Positions 43,080-53,770 of a DNA stretch of 64,000 nucleotides are shown in pieces. Positions within the stretch are counted from its first letter, which is position 1; every line of letters begins with the position of its first letter. Source of the stretch: Inia geoffrensis (taxonomy: Eukaryota > Chordata > Mammalia > Artiodactyla > Iniidae); contig CM070903.1 of NCBI GenBank assembly GCA_036417435.1, forward strand, positions 617,001-681,000, given 5' to 3'. Below the pieces are notes generated by a model that was not told where the DNA came from, ran no database searches, and saw nothing but the letters and a program-made list of their open reading frames with translations. Position numbers and translations under genes: made by a program.

Positions 43080-43495
43080 CTCAGTCAGAGTCCTCCAGAG
43101 GAGCAGACCATAGGATCTGTATCTACATTCACACCTAGGTCTGTAGATCTATAAACAGATCTGTATACAGCCTATAGGTCTGTAGGATATGTATAGATCT
43201 ATAGATCCTGTATATAAATATGTCCTATAGGTATATGTATAAGGATCCATTTATATACAGGTATGCATAAGAGGAGATTTATTGTAGGCTTTGGCTCATG
43301 TGGTTCTGGAGGCCGAGAAGGCCCACAATCTGCCCTCTGTAAGCTGGAGGCCCAGGGCAGCTGGTGGTGTACTTCAGTCCAGGCCCAAATGCCTGAGAAT
43401 TGGGGGGCTGATGCTGTAAGTCCTGGTCTGAGTCCCAAAGCCCAAGAATCAGGAGCAGCAATGTCCGAGGGCAGGAGAAGGTGGATGTCCACTCA
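43080..43495. repeat. Ancient interspersed repeat with internal TATAGATC-rich tract
   Basis: cagagtcctccagaggagca, a degenerate tatagatct/tgtataca tract (43130-43260), then ttggctcatgtggttctgga and cacaatctgccctctgtaag. This order occurs in a common mammalian interspersed repeat whose family name I cannot assign. It adjoins the inverted retroviral fragment. Confidence 0.6.
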
Positions 43496-43499
43496 ACAA

Positions 43500-45690
43500 G
43501 GGAGAGCGAGTTGCTCCTTCAGCACGGGCCTGTTGTCACACTTTGTTTTTGCTGTGAAGCGAGCAGTGCTGTGTGGAATGCGTGATGGATACGGTGTTCT
43601 GTACGTCCATGGGGGGTAGTTTGGTAAATCTGAATCCATGGTGTCTATTCCTGTAAGGACAAAATGCTGCCCTTTCCGTGATCGAGTGGCCCAGCATAAT
43701 CAACCTGCCACCAGGTGGCTGCCTGCTCACCGCAGAGTGGTGCCATATCAGGGGCTCAGTGTTGGTCTCTGCTCCTGGCAGGTTGGACGCTCAGCAGTGC
43801 TAGTGGCCAGGTCAGCCTTGGTGAGTGGGGGCCCACCCGTCGCTCCCCACACCCCGCCACCATGGCTACTTTGCTCAAGAGCCCATTGGGCGACGGCAGG
43901 GCTGGCCAGGAAAGAGGCTGAGTGGTACTCACAGGACGGGTCACCTGTCCACTTGATAATTACGATCCTTCTCCACTGAGGTCACCATTTGGGGAGCATT
44001 CTCATGGGACATAGTGTCTTCACATTGTTTCTCCATTTAGAGAGGTCTATCCGTATTCCTCTTTCCCAAATTTCTTTGTCACCAGTTTTCCAGTCATGGT
44101 CCTTCCAAGACCCTGACCGTCTAGCCAAACCACGGGCCGCAGCCCGAGAATTGGTGTATAACCACACAGCCGGCCACTTCTCCTTCTAAGCCACGTGCAC
44201 ACCAGGTGCGCTGCCTGCAGTCCGGCTCCCTGGGGGGTTTCCCTTCACCAGCTCTCCGGGGGAAGTCCCAGGGCGAGGCTGTGGCCCCGGAGTCACCCAA
44301 CTGTGGGTCATGCTGCGTATCGTGCAGAGCCATCCGCGCACCAGGCCCGAGTCCTGTCTTCCTCTGTCACGGATCCTAGGGGAGTAAATCCCCCACAAGG
44401 CCACAGGTGCTGCTGGCTGGAGAGAGAAGGCAGAGGACAGGCGTGGGGACCTGAGCCATCTGAGCCACCTTCTCATGGGACTCCCCTGTGCCCTCAGGGC
44501 CTGCTCAGGCCCCTCACACACACACCACTTCCGTTTGATGATGAAGTGCTGCCGGGCATCTCCAACTTCATGGCCTGGTGGGCCAGACGACACCTGGTTC
44601 ACGACGGGCTGCTCATGTCTCGTGGTGACACGGTGGCCCACGTTCGCATTCAGTTTCAACTGAGGCCCAGGAGCAGGCCAAGAGCTGTTTGTCAGAAAGA
44701 GAGTAGTTGTCTGCACAGGGCGGCAGGGCCTTGCTCCAAAGTCCTAGAGGCCTGCACCGCGATTCACCTACACCAAAGGCTCCAAACAGCGTCTGTTCCG
44801 CCATTGCCACTTCAGGCATTGTTGGATCTGCTGGATGTGTGGTGCAGGGCAGAGCAGCTTGCCCCGCAGGCTGGACCTGCAAGGAGGCTTCTCTTTTTCT
44901 GGGCCCCACTCCGAACCAGCAGTTGTCCAGGTCACTTGGGAGACGGGCCTGAGTAGAGGCCAAAGGAGGAATACGACGCCTCCCAAATCCTACGGGGCCG
45001 CAAGGCGTCATGCCTCTTTCCAGGTCCTAAGAGGGGCCTGATGCAACAGCTCACCCTTCACCTTAACAGGGATATTTCAGCCTGTCCTACACTGCTGGAG
45101 CCTAGAAATCTCACTGAGGTGGAAGGCCCCTGAACTTTTTTTTTTTTTGCGGTACGCGGGCCTCTCACCGTTGTGGCCTCTCCCGTTGCGGAGCACGGGC
45201 TCCGGACGCGCAGGCGCAGCGGCCATGGCTCACGGGCCCAGCCGCTCCGCGGCATGTGGGATCTTCCCGGACCGGGGCACGAACCCGTGTCCCCTGCATC
45301 GGCAGGCGGACTCTCAACCACTGTGCCACCAGGGAAGCCCCCCCTGAACGTTTGTTGGGTTTACTTCTCACCGTCTGACACACGAATGTCTTACAGGTGA
45401 GTCTGGAGGAGCTGCTACTTGTTGCTCCATAGGCCTAATCGGCACCATATCATCAGTGCAATGGACCAGTGTGATGGCTTGTGGAAGGTAAAGGTGATCA
45501 AAGCCCCCGTGAACTAGGTTACGAGGTAAGGCTGGAGACTTGACGTGCCCCTGAGCTAGGTGGGGGAACTTGTATTGCTGTCCTTGTCGGAAGAAAGCAC
45601 ACTGCCTCTGGTGGTCTTTATTGACAGGGATGGAAAAAAGGGTGTTTGCCAGATTAATAGCTGCATGCTAGGTCCCAGGGGAGTTAGTTC
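43500..45690 (-). mobile_element. Class III (ERV-L-like) endogenous retrovirus pol fragment, inverted
   Basis: Read on the minus strand from 45690 down, the order is reverse transcriptase, RNase H, integrase remnants. The catalytic tetrad region survives as CTDD (45460-45449), altered from the usual form. RNase H/linker sequence is visible at 44167-43982 (DHDWKTGDKEIW). Stops and frameshifts break it throughout, and no LTR was identified. A CHR SINE interrupts it. Not functional. Confidence 0.75.
45136..45340 (-). mobile_element. CHR-type SINE inside the inverted ERV fragment
   Basis: The minus strand runs from ggcttccctggtggcacagt to gaggcccgcgtaccgcaaaa. A 9-bp duplication cccctgaac lies at 45127-45135 and 45341-45349. 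Confidence 0.93.
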
Positions 45691-45759
45691 TGGGGGTTCT
45701 GGAATTAGCTCTCTAATCTGATTTGCTTTAAAGACACTAAAGACTATTTTCGGTCGACA

Positions 45760-48015
45760 AGAGAGCACTGATAGCCCATGACATGGACATAGAGATGGAC
45801 GAGATACCTGCATAGGATACCCCTAATCAACCACTTACGAGAAACAAAGAGCTGGGCGACTCTGTATATGATACTTTCCAACATTTGGAAAACTAAGGCA
45901 TATAAAGACATTAGTCGGTTGCTCCTACTATCACTGGACAAAGCGATGAAAGAAAAAGATGAGTTCAGGAATTCAAATTCCTAGCCCAAGCTGTGCATGT
46001 TGATCTAAGAGCTTCTAGATTTGCCCTAAAGGAGATGAGGGATGAAACTGCTCAAAATCAAATGCAGAACCTCACCCATGGGATCGTCTGCATTACAGCA
46101 CAAGCTGGGCTCCTAGCCTCATAGAATATCTACTGTTAGTGTGAGGGCATTAAATGTGAAGGAAATGGCTCCTGTAAGTTGGGTGGGGATGTGTGGCAAG
46201 ACCCTGCTGGAGCTGTGGACATTAAGCCCCTAAAATCTGGCGGGTCTTCTCCGTCAGTGGAAGAGACCTCTCCTACCCAGCAGGCATGGCCTCCTCTGCA
46301 GAGTCTTCATCCAGGGGGGTATCAGCCTTCCCACCTTCATCTACGGGGGTTGACCCTGCGATCCCTGGGGAAACCTTAATGGCCTCCCACAAGACAACGC
46401 TGATCGTACCCAGGACCCACCCCACCGCTCTTCTTTGCTTCTAGACCTATATCTAGACTCAAGTCCCAAGAGGCCCCTAAAGGTAAGGAACAAAGTGTGA
46501 CCCAAGAGGAAGTGTGCTGCATGCACTCCAAAAGAACGACTTGAGTTTCCTAGTTTATACAAGTGGGAATCCTGGAACAGGTCCTAAATGTGTAGGATCA
46601 TGATAGAAGGAGTATAAAACTGGACCGGGTCAAATTTATGGATATGGGTCCATTAAGCAGAGATTCTGCATTTAATGTTACTGCCCCAGGAGCTAGAAAG
46701 GGCTCTCAGTGTGTTTTGTTGGTTGGTTGGCTGAAACATGATCCAAAAGACGGCCCACCCTCTGCCACTCAGAAACGCCTGACCTCTCTCGCTTGAAAGC
46801 AGAGGAAATGATTCGGAAGCTTAAGGAGATTGCAATGCCCGAGAGCGTTTGTCGTTTAAGACCCACACGTTCATCCTGGGAGGGTCCAAAAGACATACCT
46901 TTCACTACCACTATGAGAACTGAATTTGTGAGGGGAGCCCCAACATCCTGGAAGAGCTCCTTGATAACTCTTCTCCGTAGCCCAGACCTTATAGTGGGAA
47001 CGGCAGCCATCCAATTGGAAAACCTAAATGCAATGGAGTATCCGGATGCTGGGGTGCCAGGGGCCAAGTGGTAGCTTTCAGTCACCAAAGGCAAGATGGG
47101 CACGGTCCCCATAACAACGGCAGAATCAAGAAGGCAATCGGAATTGTCTGATTCGCCTAGACCTACAGCACTGGCTGGTTACCCGTGATGTTCCTGGAGA
47201 GAAACACATAGGAAGTCTACTAAATTCCTGCTTGCCCTGCGTAAGCAGAAAAGTTCTAGCTCAATTGAACAAAGGTCTAACTCAAATGATAAAAACAGAG
47301 TTATGGCCCCTCAGTCAATTCCCAGACTTGAGCTATTTTACAGACCCAGAGCCCCTTGGATGAAGGAGAGGCCACGTTCCCTTGAGGAAGGACCCTGGCC
47401 CACTATGCAGAAGTTATACTGCTAATCTCTCCCAGAGTCTTTCCTCAAAGGAACATAGAGCCTTTTACCAGAGTCACTGTGCTTTGGGGAAAAGGAAATA
47501 ATCAGACATTTTGGGGGCTACTGGATAATAGCTCTGAACTGATTCTGATTTCAGGAGAAGAAAACGTCACTGTGGCCCCCCAGTCAGAGGAGGGGCTTAT
47601 GAAAGTCAGGTGATCAATAGAGTTTTAGCTCAGGTCTGTCTCACATTGGGTCAGTGGGTCCCTGAACACAACCTGTGGTTACTTCTCCGGTTCCAGAAAG
47701 TATAATTGGAATAGCCATACATAGCAGCTGGCAGAATTCCCACATTGGTTCCCTGACCTGTAGAGTGGGGGCTATTATGCTGAGAAAGGCCAACTAGATG
47801 CCATTAAAACTGCTTCTACCCAGGAAAATAGTAAATCATAGCAGTACCACATCCCTGGATGGATGCAGAGGTTAGTACCACCAGCAAGGACCTGAAAGAT
47901 GCAGGGGCAATGATTCCCACCACATCCTCATTCAACTCTCCCTGCTGGCCTCCGCAGAAGACAGACGGGTATTGGAGGATGACAGTGGATTGTTGTAAGT
48001 TTACTGAGGAGGTAA
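45760..48015 (+). mobile_element. Endogenous retrovirus gag-protease-RT start fragment
   Basis: Plus strand. A gag-like open piece is at 46793-47074. The protease active-site region at 47518-47535 reads LLDNSS, so the catalytic Asp-Thr/Ser-Gly is damaged. The start of reverse transcriptase (SFNSPCWPPQKTDGYWRM) is at about 47930. It then breaks off at a SINE tail. Assignment to the ERV-L group rests on the RT start; gag is only weakly recognisable. Not functional. Confidence 0.7.
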
Positions 48016-48080
48016 CCCCAGTAAAGGCCACAACAGTGAGAGGCCTGCGTACCACAAAAAAAAAAAAAAAAAAAAAAAAA
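48016..48080 (+). mobile_element. CHR SINE 3' end fragment with long A tail
   Basis: aaggccacaacagtgagagg, then cctgcgtaccac and more than 20 A. The 5' part is absent. It sits at the break of the retroviral fragment. Confidence 0.85.
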
Positions 48081-49628
48081 ATGACAACTTATGACTGTTC
48101 ATTGTCAGAATATAGAAATACAATTTATTTGGGGGAGGCACTTATTGACCTTGCATTCTGTGATTTTGTTGAGTTCATGTGTGAATCCTAGTAGCCTTTT
48201 AGTAGATTTCTTTAGTAGATTTTTAAGGTATGCAGTCATATTGTCTGTGCATGAAGACAAGTTTACTTCTTTCTTTCCAATCTGTATACTTTTTATTTCT
48301 TTTTCTTGGAAAAAGGCGAGGCTTAGGGCAAGGCTAGGCCTTTGAATACAACGTTGAATAAGGGTGGTGAGTCACCTTTGATATTAATATAGCAGGTTCA
48401 TTATTGTCTTTTTCCTTATCTTAAGAGGAGGACATTCAGCCTTTCACATTACATTGAAATTAGCTAGGAGATTTTTGTGGATATCTTGTATCAGGTTGAG
48501 GAAGTTTCCTGCTCTTCCTGATTTCTAAGAGCTTTTATTACAAAGAGCTGCTGGATTTTGGCAAGTGCGTCTCCTACATCTATTGAAATGATCATATTGT
48601 TCTTTAAAGACTTATTCTATTGATATAGTGAATTGCATTGTTAAATCTTTGAATGTTAAATGAATCTAGCATTTGTTGGAACTATCTCACCAGGTTTGAT
48701 CAAATTTGAATTTGATCATGATACATTAAAAAAATATATTGCTGGATTTCATTTTGTTAAGGACTTGTTCAACTATGCTCATGAGGGATCCTGGCCTGTA
48801 GAAGGCTTTCTATTCTTTTTTCCCTTGATCCAGTTTGGAAATTTGTGTCTTTTAATGATTTTTTCCACTTCTTCTAAATTGTCAGTTTGGGGAGGAGTAA
48901 AGATCTTTATAACATTCCCTTATCTTTTTAATACCTGCAAGATCCGTAGTGCTGGGCTTCTATCTTATTCCTGATGTTTGGTATTTTGTGTTTTTTCTTT
49001 TGATCAGTTTATCTGGACATTTATCAATTTTATTAATATTTTCATTAAACCAGCTTTGGTTTCATTGATTTTTCTCTACTTTTTTGGTATGTTTTCAATT
49101 CCATTGGTATCTACTCTTTTCTTTTTAATTTTCTTCTTTCCACTTATTTTTGGTTTAATTTTTCTTTTTCTAGCTTCTTAAGAAGGAAATCTAGATCTTT
49201 GATTTTAGATTTTTTTCTGTTCTAATATAAGCACATAAAAAGCTATGTATTTTCCTCTAAACATTACTTAGCTCTACCACCTATTTTGACATTTTGGATT
49301 TTAATTTTCACTCATTACAAAATATTTTCTAATTTTCTTTTGATCTCTTCTTTGACCAACGTACTATTTAGAAGAGTACTGTTTAATTTCAGAATATTGG
49401 GGGATTTTTCAGATATCTTTTATTACTGACAGCGAGATTTATTCCACTGTGGTCAGAGAATATACTCTGTATGGTTTTACTACTTTTAAATTTGTTGAGA
49501 CTCATTTTATGGCCCAGCAGATGGTCTGTTTTTTTCCCTATGTGTTCTGTCAATTATTGAGAGAGGTGTTGAAATCTTGACTCTAATTGTGGGTGTGTTC
49601 ATTTCTCTTTTCCATTCTGTCAGTTTTT

Positions 49629-49950
49629 TTTTTTTTTTAGAAGATGTTGGGGGTAGGAGTTTATCAATTAATTAATTAATTTTTGCTGTGTTGGGTCTTC
49701 ATTTCTGTGCGAGGGCTTTCTCTAGTTGTGGCAAGCGGGGGCCACTCTTCTTCACGGTGCACGGGCCTCTCACTATCGCAGCCTCTCCTGTTGCAGAGCA
49801 CAGGCTCCAGACGCGCGCGCAGGCTCAGTAGTTGTGGCTTACGGGCCCAGTTGCTCCGTGGCATGTGGGATCCTCCCAGACCAGGGCTCGAACCCGTGTC
49901 CCCTGCGCTAGCAGGCAGATTCTCAACCACTGCGCCATCAGGGAAGCCCT
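49629..49950 (-). mobile_element. CHR-type SINE (long form) with 16-bp target duplication
   Basis: Flanks cattctgtcagttttt are at 49613-49628 and 49951-49966, both perfect. The minus strand starts gggcttccctgatggcgcag and carries extra sequence before its AT-rich tail. Confidence 0.93.
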
Positions 49951-50398
49951 CATTCTGTCAGTTTTTGATTCTGTTTTCTGAAGATTTTTTTTATTAGATG
50001 AATATTTCGGATTATGTCTTCTGATGAATTGACAATCTCATGATTAAGTAACACTCTTGTTTATTCCTCATAATGTTGCTTGTCCTGAGTCTACTTTGTC
50101 TGATTTAATATAACAACTCTAGTTTTCTTATGATTAGTATTTGCAAGGTATACGTATTTTTTATCCTTCTTTTTTGACCTACTTGTGTCTTTGAACTTAA
50201 AGTATGCTTCTTTAAATATTGTTGTAGCTTACATTTCTGTGCACTCTGATATCTCTGCCTTTTAGTAAGAGTGTTTAGACCATTTCTATTTAATGTAATC
50301 ATCAATATGTTTGGGATTAAATCTACCAATTTGCTAATTATTTTTTATTTGCCCCATCTATTCTTTCTTCTTTCTTCCCTTTTTTTTTCTGCCTTATT

Positions 50399-50608
50399 AT
50401 TATTATTTTTTTTTTTGGGGTACGTGGACCTCTCACTGCTGTGGCCTCTCCCGTTGCGGAGCACAGTCTCCAGACGCGCAGGCTCAGCGGCCATGGCTCA
50501 CGGGCCCAGCCACTGCGCGGCATGTGGGATCTTCCTGGACCAGAGCACGAACCCGTGTCCCCGGCATCAGCAGGCGGACTCTCAACCACTGCGCCACCAG
50601 GGAAGCCC
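50399..50608 (-). mobile_element. CHR-type SINE with 15-bp target duplication
   Basis: Flanks tttttctgccttatt are at 50384-50398 and 50609-50623, both perfect. A typical short CHR copy with B-box and A tail. Confidence 0.94.
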
Positions 50609-51064
50609 TTTTTCTGCCTTATTTTTGACTGGGTATTTAATATTCTACTTTACCTCCTCTATTTGTTTATTGGCTATACATTTGGTTTTTTCCCCCTATG
50701 GTTGTGCTATGGTTTGAAATATACATCTTTTACTTTTTTCAATTATCCTGTGTCATATGTATTGTAATAAACTCAGAACTGTCAACGTCCATGTCTCTCT
50801 CCTACCCTATAGGCTATTGCTGTTTTACCTTTTATATGTATACATGTTATAAACCTCAAAGTACATTGTTATTATTTTTGCTTTAAACAGTGAATTATCT
50901 TAAGTAATTTTAAAATGAAAGAAATTCTTTTATATTTACCTACAGTACTCATTATTTTATGTAGATTTCAGCTTCCATCTGGTATGATTTTCCTTCCTTC
51001 TAAAGAACTTCCTTTTGCATTTCTTATAGGCACAATTTTGCAGGTGAAGGATTCTCTTAACTCC

Positions 51065-52790
51065 CCAACTGCTCAAGATAGTAAATCAGAAACAATATCG
51101 CATTCCAAAGGGGATGACAGAGAGTAGTACCACCATTAAAGACCTTAAATATGTAGGCTCCCTATCGTAACTCCATTTAAATTCACCCCTGCAGCACCAG
51201 GTGGATCCTGGAGAATGATTATAATCCACCACAAGAGTAACCGAGCAGAAACTCAAATGCAGCTGCTCTTCTGGGCATGGTATTGCTGCTAGAACAGATT
51301 AATAAGACCTCATGTACATGATATGTGGCCACTGATTTGATGAATGCATTCTTTTCTATTTCAATTAGAGAGACTATCAGAAAAGCCTGTAATCATATGG
51401 GATGGACTAAAATACCCCCTTATTGTTTTGCCTCAGGTTCTGTTAACTTCTGTGTCTTCTGTCGTAAGGACGTTGATCAGTTTACATTGATGACGTCATG
51501 CTGATGTGATGCGGATCAGGCACGACGAGAAAGCGGGATTCGGGATCAAGCCCATTCCTTCTATAGCTGAGAATCACAGGCACTCAGAGAAATGTTTTAG
51601 TGTCTTCATAGGATGGAGCACTTGTCTAGGGGACGACTGACCATGTGTTGAAAGCCCGTCCAGAGGCAGAGTCTGTTGGACTCACCATGTCGTAAGCCAC
51701 ATGTGTTCAGCAGCGGTCTTTCAACAAATGGAAAAGAGGGGATGACTCTGCTGCGTGAGAAGGTAGTGTTGACTCTCACGTCACCCCAGCAGTGACAGTG
51801 GTACCCCTCCCCCAGCTCACACCTATGTGGGGGAGGTTCTGTCGACCACCTGCAGAAGGAGGGAAAGGTCTGAGCTTGGTTTACAGTGCAGTCAGCTCAG
51901 TATGGGAGCCGGCTGAGAATGGCTGGTGGCTGCACTCCAGCCAGAGGCAAGGACATCTCTGAAGGCAAGGGAGGAGACAGCTGCCCAGTGGGCAGTGCTC
52001 CAGGCACTTGGCCATCCACTCTGTGGGGAAGGAGACGTGGCCAAGATGAGAATAGGTACAGATTCCCAGGCAGCAGGCACTGCATGGTTGTCTGGTCAGG
52101 AACCCAGAAGAAAAAGGGTGCAGGATCAGGGATGAGGATTCTGGGCTAGAGGCATGTGGATGGACTTTTGGGAGTGGACATGAAGTGTGAAGATCTTTGT
52201 ATCACTCGTTAACACCCACCAGGAAACACTCACCACAGAAGAGGCTCTGTGACTCAGCCAGTAGACACCAGCCAGTTTTTACTATCAGTTACCCCAGAAC
52301 CAGCGTGATGGGCACACAAGTGGAATGAGCACAGGGCAGAGATGCAGGCCATAGCGGAGATGGACCCAGCAGTATGGATCCTCACTTCCAAGGAAGATTC
52401 AGCTATACCTCTGAATGGCCAAACTGCCAGCAACAGAGAACAGCACTGGGTCCCCGTTATTCTTCAGGAGACAACAGAATACTTGGTGGTAAGTCAGCCT
52501 CATTGGGCTACGTCCATCCTGGGAGAGCTTGGTGAATAGATACTCCAGGCACAGTTTCACCTGCTCACAAGGCCTCAGCCCACATGGTCCCCAGGCATGG
52601 AATCTCATGAGCATAACATCCAACCAGGGGGCCCACTTCACAGCGCAGGAGCGTGGGATTGGGCACACGACCACGGGACCCACTGCTCCTCCCAGGGTCA
52701 GGCGGCCCCCCAGGAGGCTCGAACAGCTTTCTCAGGGCGAGCTGAAGCACTGACGAGGAGGCGACACTGAGAAGAGCAGTGCCCTCTTTC
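51065..52790 (+). mobile_element. Second plus-strand ERV-L-like pol fragment
   Basis: It begins with sequence homologous to 47810-48000 but clearly diverged, so it is a different copy. The order is reverse transcriptase with an intact YIDD at 51483-51494, RNase H with TDSQA at 52058-52072, and the integrase core with SNQGAHF at about 52619. Frames are broken between these landmarks. Not functional. Confidence 0.77.
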
Positions 52791-53770
52791 AGGATGCAGC
52801 GTCTGTGCTGAATCAGAGACACTTACATGGCGCTGTGTCCCCAACAGGAAGAATATGTGGGCTCAGGAGCTGAGGGTGTGAGCGGAAGTAGCCCCACCTA
52901 CCATCGCTCCCTCTGGCCCATTGGAGGGTCTGGGGCCTCCTGTCCCTGCAACTCCGGACTCTACAGGGTTAAAGGTCCAGCCCCCCCAAAGGGAGCCATT
53001 GGACCAACAGGGCACATTGGACGGCTTATATCCAGGGTCCAGCAGACGAGAAAAGGAATTGCCAGCTTGGCAGGGTAACTGGCGCCGATCACCAGAAAGC
53101 AGGACCACTTTCCGCCATGGAGGCTGGGAAAGACACCTGTGATTCACTTGGGTGCCTCTAGGCAGTCCCTTTCCCAGTCCTGGTTGTGAATGGACTCGTG
53201 GACAAGCGCTCAGACTCCTCCAGAATGAAGGCTTGAGTCACACCCCCAGGGAAGCCGGGGAGACCTGCGGGTCGAAGGCTGCCCAGCGTGAGGGGACTCA
53301 GAAAGGATGGTGGAGGAGGGAGAGGACCAGGGTCTATTACGGCGCTGAGACCTGCTGCAGCGATGGGGGCTGTGGTCCACCCGTCTGACCCCTCCTCTAA
53401 GTGTCCCCCAGAAGCGAGGCCCGTGGGAAGCATGGAGGAGCTGGGCCCGTGCAGCACAGGGCAGGCGGCCGTGGAGGGCGCGCTGGGGCAGCAGGAGTGA
53501 CTGACGGCCCCCTGGTGCCCTTTTCAGACCCCACGGTGCCCTGGCATGCTCCAGCCCAACGACTCAGCTTGTGGGAGCGGGTCGCTCCTGTGACGCACAG
53601 ACTTTACGAAGGGGTGTGTTTGGCTCCAGAACCCGCACTGCTTGCCCCCTCCTCCTCTTACCCCACATCTCCCCCAGCCCCTCCACCTTTTATCTGTCAC
53701 AGAGGTTTCCCCAGGACATCTCCTGCATCCTTTCTTGGTATCTGCTTCTTGAAAGACACTAACTAGCACC
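52791..53770. other. Unassigned sequence after the retroviral pol fragment
   Basis: GC-rich. It could be the 3' internal or LTR part of the same provirus, or unique DNA. No polypurine tract or LTR ends were recognised. Confidence 0.4.

Larger units (their letters stand above)
48085..51060 (-). mobile_element. Old L1 sequence, antisense, interrupted by two SINEs
   Basis: T-rich plus strand matching reversed L1 ORF2 (tcttcctgatttctaagagc, ggttgaggaagtttcctgct, tccactgtggtcagagaata). It separates the two plus-strand retroviral fragments. Right end approximate. Confidence 0.75.

Noticed and set aside
48016..51060. SINE/L1 block as a simple insertion splitting one provirus
   Set aside because: The right-hand fragment restarts with sequence already present on the left and is diverged from it, so the two sides are different copies.
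51480..51503. Intact YIDD motif as a sign of an active reverse transcriptase
   Set aside because: Frames on both sides contain stops and frameshifts and no LTRs were found, so only the short motif survives.
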